A stretch of DNA of 64,000 nt from positions 1-64,000 of the forward strand of contig JAOAHQ010000007.1 in NCBI GenBank assembly GCA_026415155.1, in the 5' to 3' direction. The position numbers and the translations under genes were made by a program. Each line of letters starts with the position of its first letter. Within the stretch, counting starts at the first letter, position 1. Origin of the DNA: Rhodocyclaceae bacterium (lineage in GTDB: Bacteria; Pseudomonadota; Gammaproteobacteria; Burkholderiales; Rhodocyclaceae). Below, piece after piece: positions 28,972 to 37,480 of this stretch. The notes below the pieces were generated by a model, which ran no database searches, was not told the DNA's origin, and worked only from the letters and a program-made list of their open reading frames with translations.

Positions 28972-29722
28972 CCGACTCATCAACTGGTTTCGCTACGCCA
29001 GCCCGCAGAGCTTCTACCCGCTCGCTGGCAAGCTGATCCCGTGGTTCTGGGCGCTCGCGGCATTGTTTGGCTTGACGGGCCTTTACATCGCCTTCTTCGT
29101 CGCGCCGACCGATTTCCAGCAGGGCGAGGGCTACCGCATCATCTTCATCCACGTGCCGGCCGCCTGGATGTCGATGTTCATCTATCTCGTCATGGCCTTC
29201 TGGGCCGGGCTGGGATTGGCGCTCAATACGCGGCTGTCCGGCATGATGGCGCAGGCGCTCGCTCCGACGGGCGCGCTGATGGCCTTCCTGAGTCTGTGGA
29301 CCGGCGCCTTCTGGGGGAAACCCATGTGGGGCACCTGGTGGGTTTGGGATGCGCGACTGACCTCGGCCTTGATCCTCTTCTTCCTCTACATCGGCTTCAT
29401 CGCGCTGCAGGCGGCCATCGACGATGCGCGCCGCGCCGACCGTGCCGGAGCGATCCTCGCGCTCGTCGGCGTCGTCAATGTGCCGATCATTTATTTTTCG
29501 GTCAAATGGTGGAACACGCTGCACCAAGGCGCCTCGGTGTCGCTCACCAAGGCGCCGACGATGGCGGCGACGATGCTGTGGGGCATGCTGATCATGGCGC
29601 TCGCCTTCTGGATGTATTCGATCGCCGTGGCCCTGATGCGCGTGCGCGCGATCATCCTCGAACGCGAGGCGCATACCGAATGGGTCAAGGCGCTGCCCGA
29701 AGTGCGGGGGAGCACGTCATGA
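28964..29722 (+). CDS. ccmC: CcmC, haem-handling protein
   Basis: A 252-residue, six-helix protein with the WWD haem-presenting segment PMWGTWWVWDARLTS and flanking histidines (IFIHVPAAW, NTLHQGAS). It attaches haem to CcmE. No ATG is available near the conserved start; TTG 28964 is chosen because GAGG lies seven bases upstream and the start overlaps the ccmB stop. TTG 28958 is the alternative. Confidence 0.92.
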   Translation: MSNRLINWFRYASPQSFYPLAGKLIPWFWALAALFGLTGLYIAFFVAPTDFQQGEGYRIIFIHVPAAWMSMFIYLVMAFWAGLGLALNTRLSGMMAQALAPTGALMAFLSLWTGAFWGKPMWGTWWVWDARLTSALILFFLYIGFIALQAAIDDARRADRAGAILALVGVVNVPIIYFSVKWWNTLHQGASVSLTKAPTMAATMLWGMLIMALAFWMYSIAVALMRVRAIILEREAHTEWVKALPEVRGSTS

Positions 29723-29904
29723 ACTGGGGCTCGGCTGCGGAATTTTTCGCCATGGGCGGCTATGCGCTCTATGTCTGGGGCAGCTTCGGCGTCTGCGCAC
29801 TGCTCATGATTGCGGAACCAATCCTCGTTGCGAAGCGTCGTAGCAACATTTTGCAAAGCCTGCGCCGCGAGCGGCTCGCCGAAACCCTCGATAACCACGA
29901 ATGA
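29719..29904 (+). CDS. ccmD: CcmD, small membrane subunit
   Basis: A 61-residue protein with one transmembrane helix ([19 protein letters not shown]) and a basic tail, the standard CcmD layout. It stabilises the CcmABC-CcmE complex. Both ends overlap neighbours by four bases. Confidence 0.9.
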   Translation: MNWGSAAEFFAMGGYALYVWGSFGVCALLMIAEPILVAKRRSNILQSLRRERLAETLDNHE

Positions 29905-30341
29905 AACCACGCCACAAACGCATCGCGCTGATCGCTGGCGGCTTGACCGCCCTCTCCCTTGCCGCCGCGCTCGTCTTGAACGCCTTGAACAGCAACATCG
30001 CCTTCTTCGTCACGCCGAGCGAAGTCGCCGCCGGCAAGGCGCCGCTCGACCGGCCTTTCCGCATCGGCGGCATGGTCAAGGAGGGTTCCTTACGGCGCGA
30101 CAATCTCACCGTGCATTTCGTCATCACCGATACGGCCAAGGAAGTCCCCGTCACCTATACCGGCATCCTGCCCGATCTTTTCAAGGAGGGCAAAGGGGCC
30201 GTGGCGCAAGGCCGGCTTGGCCCCGATGGCGTCTTCGCCGCCACCGAAGTGCTCGCCAAGCATGACGAGAACTATATGCCGCCCGAAGCCGGCCATGCCA
30301 TCGAACAGGCGCAGAAGGCGCAGCAGACGCTCAAACAGTAA
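29901..30341 (+). CDS. ccmE: CcmE, periplasmic haem chaperone
   Basis: A 146-residue protein with an N-terminal anchor helix and an OB-fold. The haem-binding histidine and nearby tyrosine lie in [12 protein letters not shown]. It carries haem from CcmC to CcmF. Confidence 0.95.
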   Translation: MKPRHKRIALIAGGLTALSLAAALVLNALNSNIAFFVTPSEVAAGKAPLDRPFRIGGMVKEGSLRRDNLTVHFVITDTAKEVPVTYTGILPDLFKEGKGAVAQGRLGPDGVFAATEVLAKHDENYMPPEAGHAIEQAQKAQQTLKQ

Positions 30342-30349
30342 ATCTCTCC

Positions 30350-32293
30350 ATGATTCCAGAACTCGGTCACTTCGCGCTCATCCTCGCCTTCTGCGTGACA
30401 TGCGTGCAAGGCGTGCTGCCGCTCATGGGCGCCTACCGCCAAGCGCCGCAATGGCTTGCGCTCGCGCGGCCGGCCACAACGGCCGCCTTCCTCCTGACGC
30501 TTTTTTCCTACCTCTGTCTCACTTGGGCGTTCTATGTCAATGACTTTTCGGTGCTCTACGTCGCGCAGCACTCGAACACCCAGCTGCCGCTCGTCTATCG
30601 CTTGGGCGCGGTCTGGGGCGGCCATGAAGGCTCGCTCTTGCTATGGCTTTTGATGCTCTCGGGTTGGGCGCAGGCCGTGGCGCTCTTCTCGCGCCGGCTG
30701 CCCGAGGCAATGGTGGCGCGCGTCTTGGGCGTCCTAGGGCTCATCGCCGTGGGGCTCATCGCCTTTGTGCTCCTCACCTCGAATCCCTTCGAGCGGCTCG
30801 TGCCGGCCGCCGAGGAAGGGCGCTCGCTCAATCCCCTGCTGCAAGACCCCGGCCTCATCTTCCATCCGCCGCTCCTTTACATGGGCTATGTCGGCTTTTC
30901 AGTCGCCTTCGCCTTCGCGATTGCCGCCTTGCTCGCCGGCCAGCTCGATGCGGCCTGGGCGCGCTGGTCGCGCCCTTGGACGACGATCGCCTGGGTGTTC
31001 CTGACACTTGGCATCGCGCTTGGCTCCTGGTGGGCTTATTACGAGCTCGGCTGGGGCGGCTGGTGGTTCTGGGATCCGGTCGAGAACGCTTCCTTCATGC
31101 CCTGGCTCGTCGGCACGGCGCTCATCCATTCGCTCGCCGTGACCGAAAAGCGCGGCAGCTTCAAGAACTGGACGGTGCTGCTCGCCATCGCCGCCTTCTC
31201 CTTGTCGCTCTTGGGCACCTTCCTCGTGCGCTCGGGCGTGCTCACCTCGGTGCATGCCTTTGCCACCGACCCCAAGCGCGGCATTTTCATCCTGATCCTG
31301 CTCGCCATCGTCGTCGGCAGTTCCCTGCTGCTCTACGCGGCGCGCGCGCCGCAAGTGAGCCTGGGCGGTCGCTTCGCGCTCGTCTCGCGCGAAACACTGC
31401 TGCTCGTCAATAACGTGCTCCTCGTCGTCGCGGCAGGCAGCGTGCTGCTCGGCACCCTCTATCCGCTCGTCATCGATGCGCTGGGACTCGGCAAAATTTC
31501 CGTCGGCCCGCCCTATTTCAACGCCGTCTTCGTGCCGATCATGCTGCCGCTGCTCGTCCTCGTCGCCGCCGGCCCGATCGCGCGCTGGAAAGAGGCCAGC
31601 CTCAGGGACATCGCGCGCCGGCTGATTCCCGCCGCCCTCGCCGCTTTTGCCGCTGGCCTCGTGCTGCCGTGGCTTGCTGGCGGCTGGTTCGCGATGACGG
31701 CGCTTTCGCTGGCGCTTGCCGTCTGGATCGCCACGGCGATCGCACTGCAGACAGTCGAGCGCCTCAAGGTCAGTCGCCCCCCCGCCTCCTGGTGGGGCAT
31801 GCAGCTGGCCCACTTCGGGCTTGCCGCCTTCGTCGTCGGCGCGACGATGGTCTCGACCTATCAGGAAGAACGCGACGTGCGCATGGAGCCGGGTGATACT
31901 GTCACCGTCGGCGGCCATACCTTCAAGTTCCTCGGCGTGACTGAAGCGCGCGGGCCGAATTACCTCGCCGCGCGCGGCCAGTTTGAGCTTGCCAAGGATG
32001 GCAAAGTGCTGCGCACGCTTTACCCCGAGAAACGCCACTACGACAGCTCGGCGATGCCGATGACGGAAGCCGCCATCGATGCCGGTTTCACGCGCGACGT
32101 CTATGTCTCGCTCGGCGAACCCCTCGAAGGTGAGGCCTGGGCGGTGCGCGTCTATTTCAAACCCTTCGTCGATTGGATCTGGGGCGGCTGCCTGTTGATG
32201 GCCTTGGGTGGCGTGCTCGCGGCGAGCGACCGCCGCTACCGTTTGAAAGTCTCCTCGGCCGCTGCCACAGCGAGTGTCGGAGCGCGCGCATGA
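30350..32293 (+). CDS. ccmF: CcmF, haem lyase subunit
   Basis: A 647-residue polytopic protein with the WWD motif GWGGWWFWDPVENASFMPW, the GGHEGSLLLW segment and a periplasmic domain before the last helix. It ligates haem to the CxxCH of apocytochromes with CcmH and CcmI. Clients here include NapB, NapC and the c-type cytochrome at 40.6 kb. Confidence 0.96.
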   Translation: MIPELGHFALILAFCVTCVQGVLPLMGAYRQAPQWLALARPATTAAFLLTLFSYLCLTWAFYVNDFSVLYVAQHSNTQLPLVYRLGAVWGGHEGSLLLWLLMLSGWAQAVALFSRRLPEAMVARVLGVLGLIAVGLIAFVLLTSNPFERLVPAAEEGRSLNPLLQDPGLIFHPPLLYMGYVGFSVAFAFAIAALLAGQLDAAWARWSRPWTTIAWVFLTLGIALGSWWAYYELGWGGWWFWDPVENASFMPWLVGTALIHSLAVTEKRGSFKNWTVLLAIAAFSLSLLGTFLVRSGVLTSVHAFATDPKRGIFILILLAIVVGSSLLLYAARAPQVSLGGRFALVSRETLLLVNNVLLVVAAGSVLLGTLYPLVIDALGLGKISVGPPYFNAVFVPIMLPLLVLVAAGPIARWKEASLRDIARRLIPAALAAFAAGLVLPWLAGGWFAMTALSLALAVWIATAIALQTVERLKVSRPPASWWGMQLAHFGLAAFVVGATMVSTYQEERDVRMEPGDTVTVGGHTFKFLGVTEARGPNYLAARGQFELAKDGKVLRTLYPEKRHYDSSAMPMTEAAIDAGFTRDVYVSLGEPLEGEAWAVRVYFKPFVDWIWGGCLLMALGGVLAASDRRYRLKVSSAAATASVGARA

Positions 32294-32817
32294 ACCGTTT
32301 CCTGCTTCCTCTGGGCGTCTTCATCGTCCTCGTCGCCCTGCTTGCCGTCGGGCTGGGGCTCAATCCGCGCGAGGTGCCCTCGCCGCTCATCGGCAAGCCA
32401 GCGCCCGCATTCCGCCTCGCCACGCTCGCCCACCCTGAAAAGACCTTCACGCCCGCCGAGCTGCGCGGCCAGGTGTGGCTCCTCAATGTCTGGGCCTCGT
32501 GGTGCGTCTCTTGCCGCGAAGAGCATCCCGTCATCATCGACTACGCCAAAAGTGGCCGCCTGCCGCCCGTCATCGGCCTCAACTACAAGGATAAGCGCGA
32601 GGACGCCCTGCGCTGGCTCGCGCGCTACGGCGATCCTTATCTCCTTTCGGTCGCCGATGCCGATGGCCGCGTCGGCATCGACTTCGGCGTCTATGGCGTG
32701 CCGGAGACCTTTTTGATCGACAAGCAAGGCATCATCCGCTTCAAGCAGATCGGCCCGCTCACGCCCGAGGTGCTCGAGAAGAAGATTCTGCCGCTCGTCA
32801 AGGAGCTCGAACGATGA
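32290..32817 (+). CDS. ccmG: CcmG (DsbE) thiol reductant for apocytochrome c
   Basis: A 175-residue, membrane-anchored thioredoxin-fold protein with active site WCVSC, the preceding LLNVWASW, and the cis-Pro GVPETFLID. It reduces the haem-site cysteines. The start overlaps the ccmF stop. Confidence 0.95.
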   Translation: MNRFLLPLGVFIVLVALLAVGLGLNPREVPSPLIGKPAPAFRLATLAHPEKTFTPAELRGQVWLLNVWASWCVSCREEHPVIIDYAKSGRLPPVIGLNYKDKREDALRWLARYGDPYLLSVADADGRVGIDFGVYGVPETFLIDKQGIIRFKQIGPLTPEVLEKKILPLVKELER

Positions 32818-33278
32818 AGCGGTCTTGGCTATGGCTTGCCACCCTCTGCTTGCTTGCCATGCCGGCGCTCGCCAAGGAAGCGGCGCCGCTCGCCGCAGAC
32901 CCAGAAATCGAGCGCCGCATGGTCAAGATCACCGAGGAGCTGCGCTGCCTCGTCTGCCAGAACGAATCGCTCGCCGGCTCCCAGGCCGATCTCGCCAAGG
33001 ACTTGCGCAACGAAGTGCGCGAACTCATCAAGTCCGGCAAGAGCGATGACGAAGTCAAGGACTATCTCGTCGCCCGCTATGGCGATTTCGTGCTCTACCG
33101 GCCGCAAGTGAAACCCACGACCTATCTGCTCTGGGCTGGGCCATTCTTGCTTCTGCTCATCGGCCTCATAGCGCTCTTTCGTTATCTGCGCCGGCGCGAG
33201 CGCCTGCTTCCCGAAGCGCCGCTTTCCGAAGAAGAACGCCGCCGCGCCGAAGCGCTCCTCAAGGATGATCTCTCATGA
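32814..33278 (+). CDS. ccmH: CcmH, haem-lyase-associated thiol protein
   Basis: A 154-residue protein with a signal peptide, the LRCLVCQNESLAGS redox motif and one C-terminal membrane helix. It corresponds to the N-terminal part of enteric CcmH; the TPR part is the separate CcmI. Confidence 0.95.
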   Translation: MKRSWLWLATLCLLAMPALAKEAAPLAADPEIERRMVKITEELRCLVCQNESLAGSQADLAKDLRNEVRELIKSGKSDDEVKDYLVARYGDFVLYRPQVKPTTYLLWAGPFLLLLIGLIALFRYLRRRERLLPEAPLSEEERRRAEALLKDDLS

Positions 33279-34126
33279 CCGGACTGACCGGCTTCGTTTT
33301 CGGCGCGGCCCTTCTCGTCGCGCTGACCTTGCTCATGCTGCTCCTGCCTTTGCGCCGCGTGAGGGCGGCGGACGCGGCCGCTTCACGCGCAGCGATCAAC
33401 GCTGCGATCTACCGCGACGAGCTCGCCGAACTCGAGCGCGACCGTGCCGAAGGCTCGCTTTCCGACGCGGATTACGAAGCGGCGCGCGCCGAGCTCGCGC
33501 GCCGGCTCCTCGAGGATAGCCGCGCGGAGGCCGTCACCGCGCCCCCTGCCACCGCCACCGTGCGTGCGACACCGCTCGTGCTGGGCCTGGCGCTGCCGCT
33601 CGCCGCCCTTTTGCTCTACCTGGCGCTGGGCAACCCTGCCGCCCTCGATCCGCCGCGAGCGCAGCGCTTCACGGCCGATGACATCGACCGCATGGTCGCC
33701 AATCTCGCCGCCCGTCTCGAGCAAGAGCCGGACAACCTGCAAGGCTGGACGATGCTCGCCCGCTCCTACAAGGCCTTGGGCCGCCTCGACGAGGCCGTCG
33801 CAGCCTATCGGCGCGCCGGCAGTTTCGTGACGGACAACGCCGACCTGCTCGTCGATTATGCCGATGCGCTGGCGATGCAACGTCAGGGGTTCGACGAAGA
33901 AATCGCCGCGCTCCTCGATCGGGCGCTCAAGCTCGAACCGGCGCATCCGATGGGCCTGTGGCTGCGCGGCACGCTCGCCTATGACGCAAAACGCTATGAC
34001 GCGGCGATCGCCGACTGGGAAGCGCTCTTGAAGCTCCTGCCCCCTGACTCGGAAAACGCGCGCGTGCTCGCGGCCAACCTTGCCGAGGTGCGCGAGCTCA
34101 AGGCCCAGGCGAGCGGCAAGAAGTAA
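33275..34126 (+). CDS. ccmI: CcmI, apocytochrome c chaperone
   Basis: A 283-residue protein with two N-terminal membrane helices (about 8-26 and 98-118) separated by a Glu/Arg-rich cytoplasmic loop, then TPR repeats (NLQGWTMLARSYKALGRLDEA and similar). It presents apocytochromes to CcmFH. Last gene of the operon; a terminator follows. Confidence 0.92.
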   Translation: MTGLTGFVFGAALLVALTLLMLLLPLRRVRAADAAASRAAINAAIYRDELAELERDRAEGSLSDADYEAARAELARRLLEDSRAEAVTAPPATATVRATPLVLGLALPLAALLLYLALGNPAALDPPRAQRFTADDIDRMVANLAARLEQEPDNLQGWTMLARSYKALGRLDEAVAAYRRAGSFVTDNADLLVDYADALAMQRQGFDEEIAALLDRALKLEPAHPMGLWLRGTLAYDAKRYDAAIADWEALLKLLPPDSENARVLAANLAEVRELKAQASGKK

Positions 34127-34129
34127 GCG

Positions 34130-34155
34130 GCGTCGCAGGCACCGACGCATTTTTT
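34130..34155 (+). terminator. Rho-independent terminator of the ccm operon
   Basis: Stem GCGTCG/CGACGC with a 7-base loop, followed by ATTTTTT, starting three bases after the ccmI stop. Confidence 0.8.
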
Positions 34156-34178
34156 CCCGTCGGCGCTGGCAAGGCGGC
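34156..34178 (-). repeat. Dispersed 23-bp repeat, copy 9 (degenerate)
   Basis: Six mismatches; the core is intact but the TTT end is lost. Directly after the ccm terminator. Confidence 0.5.
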
Positions 34179-34197
34179 CTATCCGCCGTCCGCCCAC

Positions 34198-34211
34198 TTA
34201 AGTTAGATCAA
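34198..34211. promoter_or_regulatory. Degenerate FNR-type site before napC
   Basis: TTAAG-TTAG-ATCAA has one perfect half (ATCAA) and one poor half. It lies about 60 bp upstream of napC. Tentative. Confidence 0.3.
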
Positions 34212-34268
34212 GGCGGCAGGTGCCGCACTGGCCCAAGATACCCCCATCTCAAACAAAGGGGGTCACCA

Positions 34269-34841
34269 ATGAGCTTATGGAGCACGCTGAAGCAGCCGAG
34301 CGCCAAATATTCCCTGCTCGGCATTCTGTCGACGGGTTTCGTCGCTGGCATCGTCTTCTGGGGCGGCTTCAACACCGCGATGGAGGCGACCAATACGCTG
34401 GAGTTCTGCGTCTCTTGCCACGAGATGCGCGACACGGTCTATCAGGAATACAAACAGACCGTGCATTACCAGAACCGCACTGGCGTGCGCGCGATCTGCT
34501 CCGACTGCCACGTACCGAAGGACTGGGTGCATAAGATGGCGCGCAAGATCCAGGCCTCGGGCGAGCTCTATGGCAAGCTGATGGGCACGATCGACACGCC
34601 TGAGAAGTTCGAGGCAAAGCGGCTGACGCTCGCCCAGCACGAGTGGGAGCGCATGAAGAAGTCCGATTCGCGCGAATGCCGGAATTGTCATACCTGGGAG
34701 GGCATGAAGGCGGATGCGCAGAAGCAGCGCAGCCGCAAGCAGCACGAGATCGGCCTGCGCGACAAGATGACCTGCATCGACTGCCACAAGGGCATCGCCC
34801 ACAAGAAGCCGGCTGGCATGAAGGAAGACGACGACGAGTGA
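34269..34841 (+). CDS. napC: NapC, tetrahaem quinol dehydrogenase
   Basis: A 190-residue, membrane-anchored cytochrome of the NapC/NirT family. It has an N-terminal helix (about 15-35) and four CxxCH sites: CVSCH, CSDCH, CRNCH and CIDCH. It takes electrons from quinol to the periplasmic NapAB. The acidic tail KEDDDE is short. The Shine-Dalgarno GGGGG can pair with CCCCC at 34241-34245. napC stands on the opposite strand from napDAGHB. Confidence 0.93.
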   Translation: MSLWSTLKQPSAKYSLLGILSTGFVAGIVFWGGFNTAMEATNTLEFCVSCHEMRDTVYQEYKQTVHYQNRTGVRAICSDCHVPKDWVHKMARKIQASGELYGKLMGTIDTPEKFEAKRLTLAQHEWERMKKSDSRECRNCHTWEGMKADAQKQRSRKQHEIGLRDKMTCIDCHKGIAHKKPAGMKEDDDE

Positions 34842-34867
34842 CCGCGGCGACCGGCCGCGCAGGCCAG

Positions 34868-34889
34868 GGGCGGCATGAGCCGCCCTTTT
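34868..34889 (+). terminator. Rho-independent terminator after napC
   Basis: Perfect 7-bp stem GGGCGGC/GCCGCCC, tetraloop ATGA, then TTTT and a second TTTT after GG. Confidence 0.85.
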
Positions 34890-34913
34890 GGTTTTCACTG
34901 CTAAGATGTGCCC

Positions 34914-35195
34914 ATGATTTCGCGACGGGACTTTCTGCGCGGCCGGCTGCGGGCGCCGCCGGCCGCCAGCGGGCCGCGTCAGGCGGCGATCGACGGCCGC
35001 TGCATGACCTTTCAGAACGTAGTGTGCAGGAGCTGCAGCGATGCGTGTGGCGAAGGCGCGATCCGCTTCTCGCCGCGCCGGATGGCCGCCGCGCTGCCCG
35101 AGGTGCTCGCCGAGCGCTGCACCGGCTGCGGCGAGTGCGTCACGGCCTGCCCTGCTGGCGCCATCCGCCTCGTTGCCGCAAGCCGGCTGCCGTAA
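34914..35195 (+). CDS. Short NapF-like ferredoxin
   Basis: A 93-residue protein. The N-terminus ISRRDFLRGRLR matches NapF. It then jumps to the third and fourth cluster regions of NapF: CRSCSDACGEGAIRF, and the classical CTGCGECVTACP. The first two 4Fe-4S clusters of full NapF (about 165 aa) are missing, so it is a shortened form. NapF interacts with NapA in the cytoplasm. It lies beyond the napC terminator, so its promoter must be separate or fed by read-through. Confidence 0.75.
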   Translation: MISRRDFLRGRLRAPPAASGPRQAAIDGRCMTFQNVVCRSCSDACGEGAIRFSPRRMAAALPEVLAERCTGCGECVTACPAGAIRLVAASRLP

Positions 35196-35210
35196 CGCGG
35201 CTTATTCGGC

Positions 35211-35663
35211 TTAGTTCGCCACGTTGCCGACGAAGACGTTGCCAACCAGCGGCGGCGCATCGACCTGAGGCACATGGCACTGCATGCAGTTCCAGCGCGC
35301 GGCCGAACCTTCGGCGAGCTTCTTGCCGGACACCGGATCGATGAAATGGCTGTCGCTGATCTTCGGCGACTGCTTCTTGACGTAATTAGCGGCGCTATGG
35401 CAGTCCATGCACGAGTTCTCCTCGAGATTGACGTCGCTGAACTTCTCGACCTCGTGCGGGATCACCGGCGGCTGCGTGCTGAAGGTACGCGCGATCTTCT
35501 GCGTCGTGCCAGGCCGGCCGCCCAGGTATTGTTTCTCGGCCTGCGGCTTGTCGGCGGCGGCGACGTCTTCGCCGCGCATCGATTTCACGCCGGCGAACTG
35601 TTGTGTGCAGCCCCAAAGCAAGGCGGCGGCGAGCGCCATGCCCATCGTGACGGTGTGTTTCAT
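35211..35663 (-). CDS. napB: NapB, dihaem small subunit of periplasmic nitrate reductase
   Basis: A 150-residue cytochrome with two CxxCH sites (CMDCH, CMQCH) and a further His-rich fold typical of NapB. The signal peptide region ends LLWGC, a lipobox-like sequence (the Trp is unusual), so the protein could be lipid-anchored. It passes electrons from NapC to NapA. It is the last gene of napDAGHB and convergent with the napF-like gene. Confidence 0.93.
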   Translation of the reverse strand: MKHTVTMGMALAAALLWGCTQQFAGVKSMRGEDVAAADKPQAEKQYLGGRPGTTQKIARTFSTQPPVIPHEVEKFSDVNLEENSCMDCHSAANYVKKQSPKISDSHFIDPVSGKKLAEGSAARWNCMQCHVPQVDAPPLVGNVFVGNVAN

Positions 35664-35700
35664 GATCGTCTCCCTTCCCGTGAGAAATGTAAGCAGAGTC

Positions 35701-36564
35701 CTACTGGCCCGATCCGCCGAAGCGGCTGCCGAAGGCGAAGACGTCCTTCGAGCAGACGTCGATGCAGCGTCCGCAATTGGTGCAATTGGCCGCCAGAATC
35801 ACCGGCGGTGCTCCGTCGACGGCCTTCAAGGCCGGGCGGATCACCTGCTGCTCCGGGCAGACCGCGAAGCAGTCCATGCAGTCGTTGCAGGCATCGCGCC
35901 GCGGCAAGCGCACGCGCAGCAGTGCGAGCTTGCCCAGCAGGCTGTAGAAGGCACCCACCGGACAGAGATGGCCGCACCAGCCATGACGCATGACGAACAG
36001 ATCGAAGAGAAACACCGCCAGGATCACCGCCCAAGCCATGCCCATGCCGAAGATGAGCCCGCGATGCAGCATCGAGACCGGATTGACCATCTCCCAGGCG
36101 ATCGTGCCCGTAAGCGCCGCGGCGATGAGGGTCATGGCGAGCAGCCAGTAGCGCGTCGCGCGTGTCAAGTGCGCGCCGCCTTTGAGCCCCATTCTGGCGC
36201 GCAGCCAGTTGGCCGTATCGGTGACGAGGTTCACCGGGCAGACCCAGCTGCAATAGCTGCGCCCGCCGACCAGGAGATAGAACAGCACGACGATCGAGAC
36301 GCCGATCAGGCCGAGCTGCTCGGGCGTTTGGCCGGCCACGAGCGACTGCAGCAAGAGATAGGGGTCGGCCAGCGGCAAGAAATTCAGCGTGTAGCTGTAG
36401 TTCAGATTGCCCTTGACGATCCACAGGCCGAACCACGGGCCGGCGAGGAACAGCAGCAGAATGCCGAACTGCGAGAGGCGGCGCAGCATGAGCCACTTGT
36501 GCGCGGCGAGCCAGCCTTTCGCGGCGATCGCTTCCGTGCCGGGACGCAGCGGGGCCGGGCTCAT
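35701..36564 (-). CDS. napH: NapH, membrane ferredoxin-type quinol oxidase subunit
   Basis: A 287-residue protein with four to five membrane helices, the periplasmic/cytoplasmic Cys pairs SYCSWVCPVN and GWCGHLCPVGAF, and two 4Fe-4S motifs near the C-terminus (CNDCMDCFAVCP, CTNCGRCIDVCS). With NapG it forms a second quinol route to nitrate reductase. It overlaps napG by four bases. Confidence 0.95.
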   Translation of the reverse strand: MSPAPLRPGTEAIAAKGWLAAHKWLMLRRLSQFGILLLFLAGPWFGLWIVKGNLNYSYTLNFLPLADPYLLLQSLVAGQTPEQLGLIGVSIVVLFYLLVGGRSYCSWVCPVNLVTDTANWLRARMGLKGGAHLTRATRYWLLAMTLIAAALTGTIAWEMVNPVSMLHRGLIFGMGMAWAVILAVFLFDLFVMRHGWCGHLCPVGAFYSLLGKLALLRVRLPRRDACNDCMDCFAVCPEQQVIRPALKAVDGAPPVILAANCTNCGRCIDVCSKDVFAFGSRFGGSGQ

Positions 36565-37427
36565 AGCTTGTCTCCCTGCAGGGCCTTGAAAGTCGGCGCT
36601 GACGGGACGGCAGGGATGCTGCCCGCCGGCTCGCTGTTCGGTGCGGCGTGAAGCCCCTTGCCGCCCAGTTCATAACGCATGCCCTCCGGCAGCGTGTACT
36701 GGTGCTCGACGTCCGGTGCGACGAGGCTGCCGCCGGCTTTCTCCTTCTCGACCCAGCCAAGCCGGTAATGCGCCGACAGCCGCCCCTTGGCCATGTAGAG
36801 CGGAAAGACCTTGATCGCGGCGATCTCGGTCGGGCAGGCCTTCTCGCACTTGCCGCAGCCGGTGCAATGTTCCGAATGCACGACCGGAATGAACAAGGTA
36901 TGCCGGCCGGTGCGGGTATTGGTCTGCGGCTCGAGCGTGATCGCCTTGTCGAGGACGGGGCAGACGCGATAACAGATGTCGCAGCGTAGCCCCAGGAAAT
37001 TGAGGCAGGTCTCCTGATCGACGAGCACGGCAAGCCCCATCCTGGCCTTGGTAATGTCGGTCAAGCCATGATCGAGCGCGCCGGTCGGACAGGCCTTCAC
37101 GCATGGGATGTCCTCGCACATCTCGCAGGGCGCCTGGCGCGCGACGAAATAGGGCGTGCCGGTGGCCATGGGCTCCTCGGGCTTGGCGAGCATGAGGATG
37201 TCGTAGGGGCAATCGCGCACGCACAGGCCACAACGGATGCAGGCGGCGGAAAATTCGCTCTCCGCCAGCGCGCCTGGCGGGCGGATGGCAGCAGGGGGCA
37301 GCGCGGTCGCATGCCGCGCATAGAGTCCCACCCCCAGCCCCAGCAGGCCGACGCTGCAGGCCAGACGGGCGGTATCGGCGAGGAACTGACGACGGGCGGA
37401 ACCCTTGTGAGTATTGGCATTGTCCAT
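36561..37427 (-). CDS. napG: NapG, polyferredoxin
   Basis: A 288-residue, Tat-type exported Fe-S protein (ARRQFLAD near the start) with four clusters: CIRCGLCVRDCP, CEMCEDIPCVKACP, CLNFLGLRCDICYRVCP and CTGCGKCEKACP. The C-terminal extension after about residue 240 includes AVPSAPTFK, encoded by a dispersed-repeat copy just before the stop. Confidence 0.94.
   Translation of the reverse strand: MDNANTHKGSARRQFLADTARLACSVGLLGLGVGLYARHATALPPAAIRPPGALAESEFSAACIRCGLCVRDCPYDILMLAKPEEPMATGTPYFVARQAPCEMCEDIPCVKACPTGALDHGLTDITKARMGLAVLVDQETCLNFLGLRCDICYRVCPVLDKAITLEPQTNTRTGRHTLFIPVVHSEHCTGCGKCEKACPTEIAAIKVFPLYMAKGRLSAHYRLGWVEKEKAGGSLVAPDVEHQYTLPEGMRYELGGKGLHAAPNSEPAGSIPAVPSAPTFKALQGDKL
36589..36611 (-). 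repeat. Dispersed 23-bp repeat, copy 10
   Basis: One mismatch. In the 3' end of napG, about 25 bp before the stop, translated as AVPSAPTF. Confidence 0.85.
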
Positions 37428-37480
37428 GATGACGGGACGGGGAGCAGCCCCCTGCCCTGCGCCCCGTGTTCAGCGAGTAG

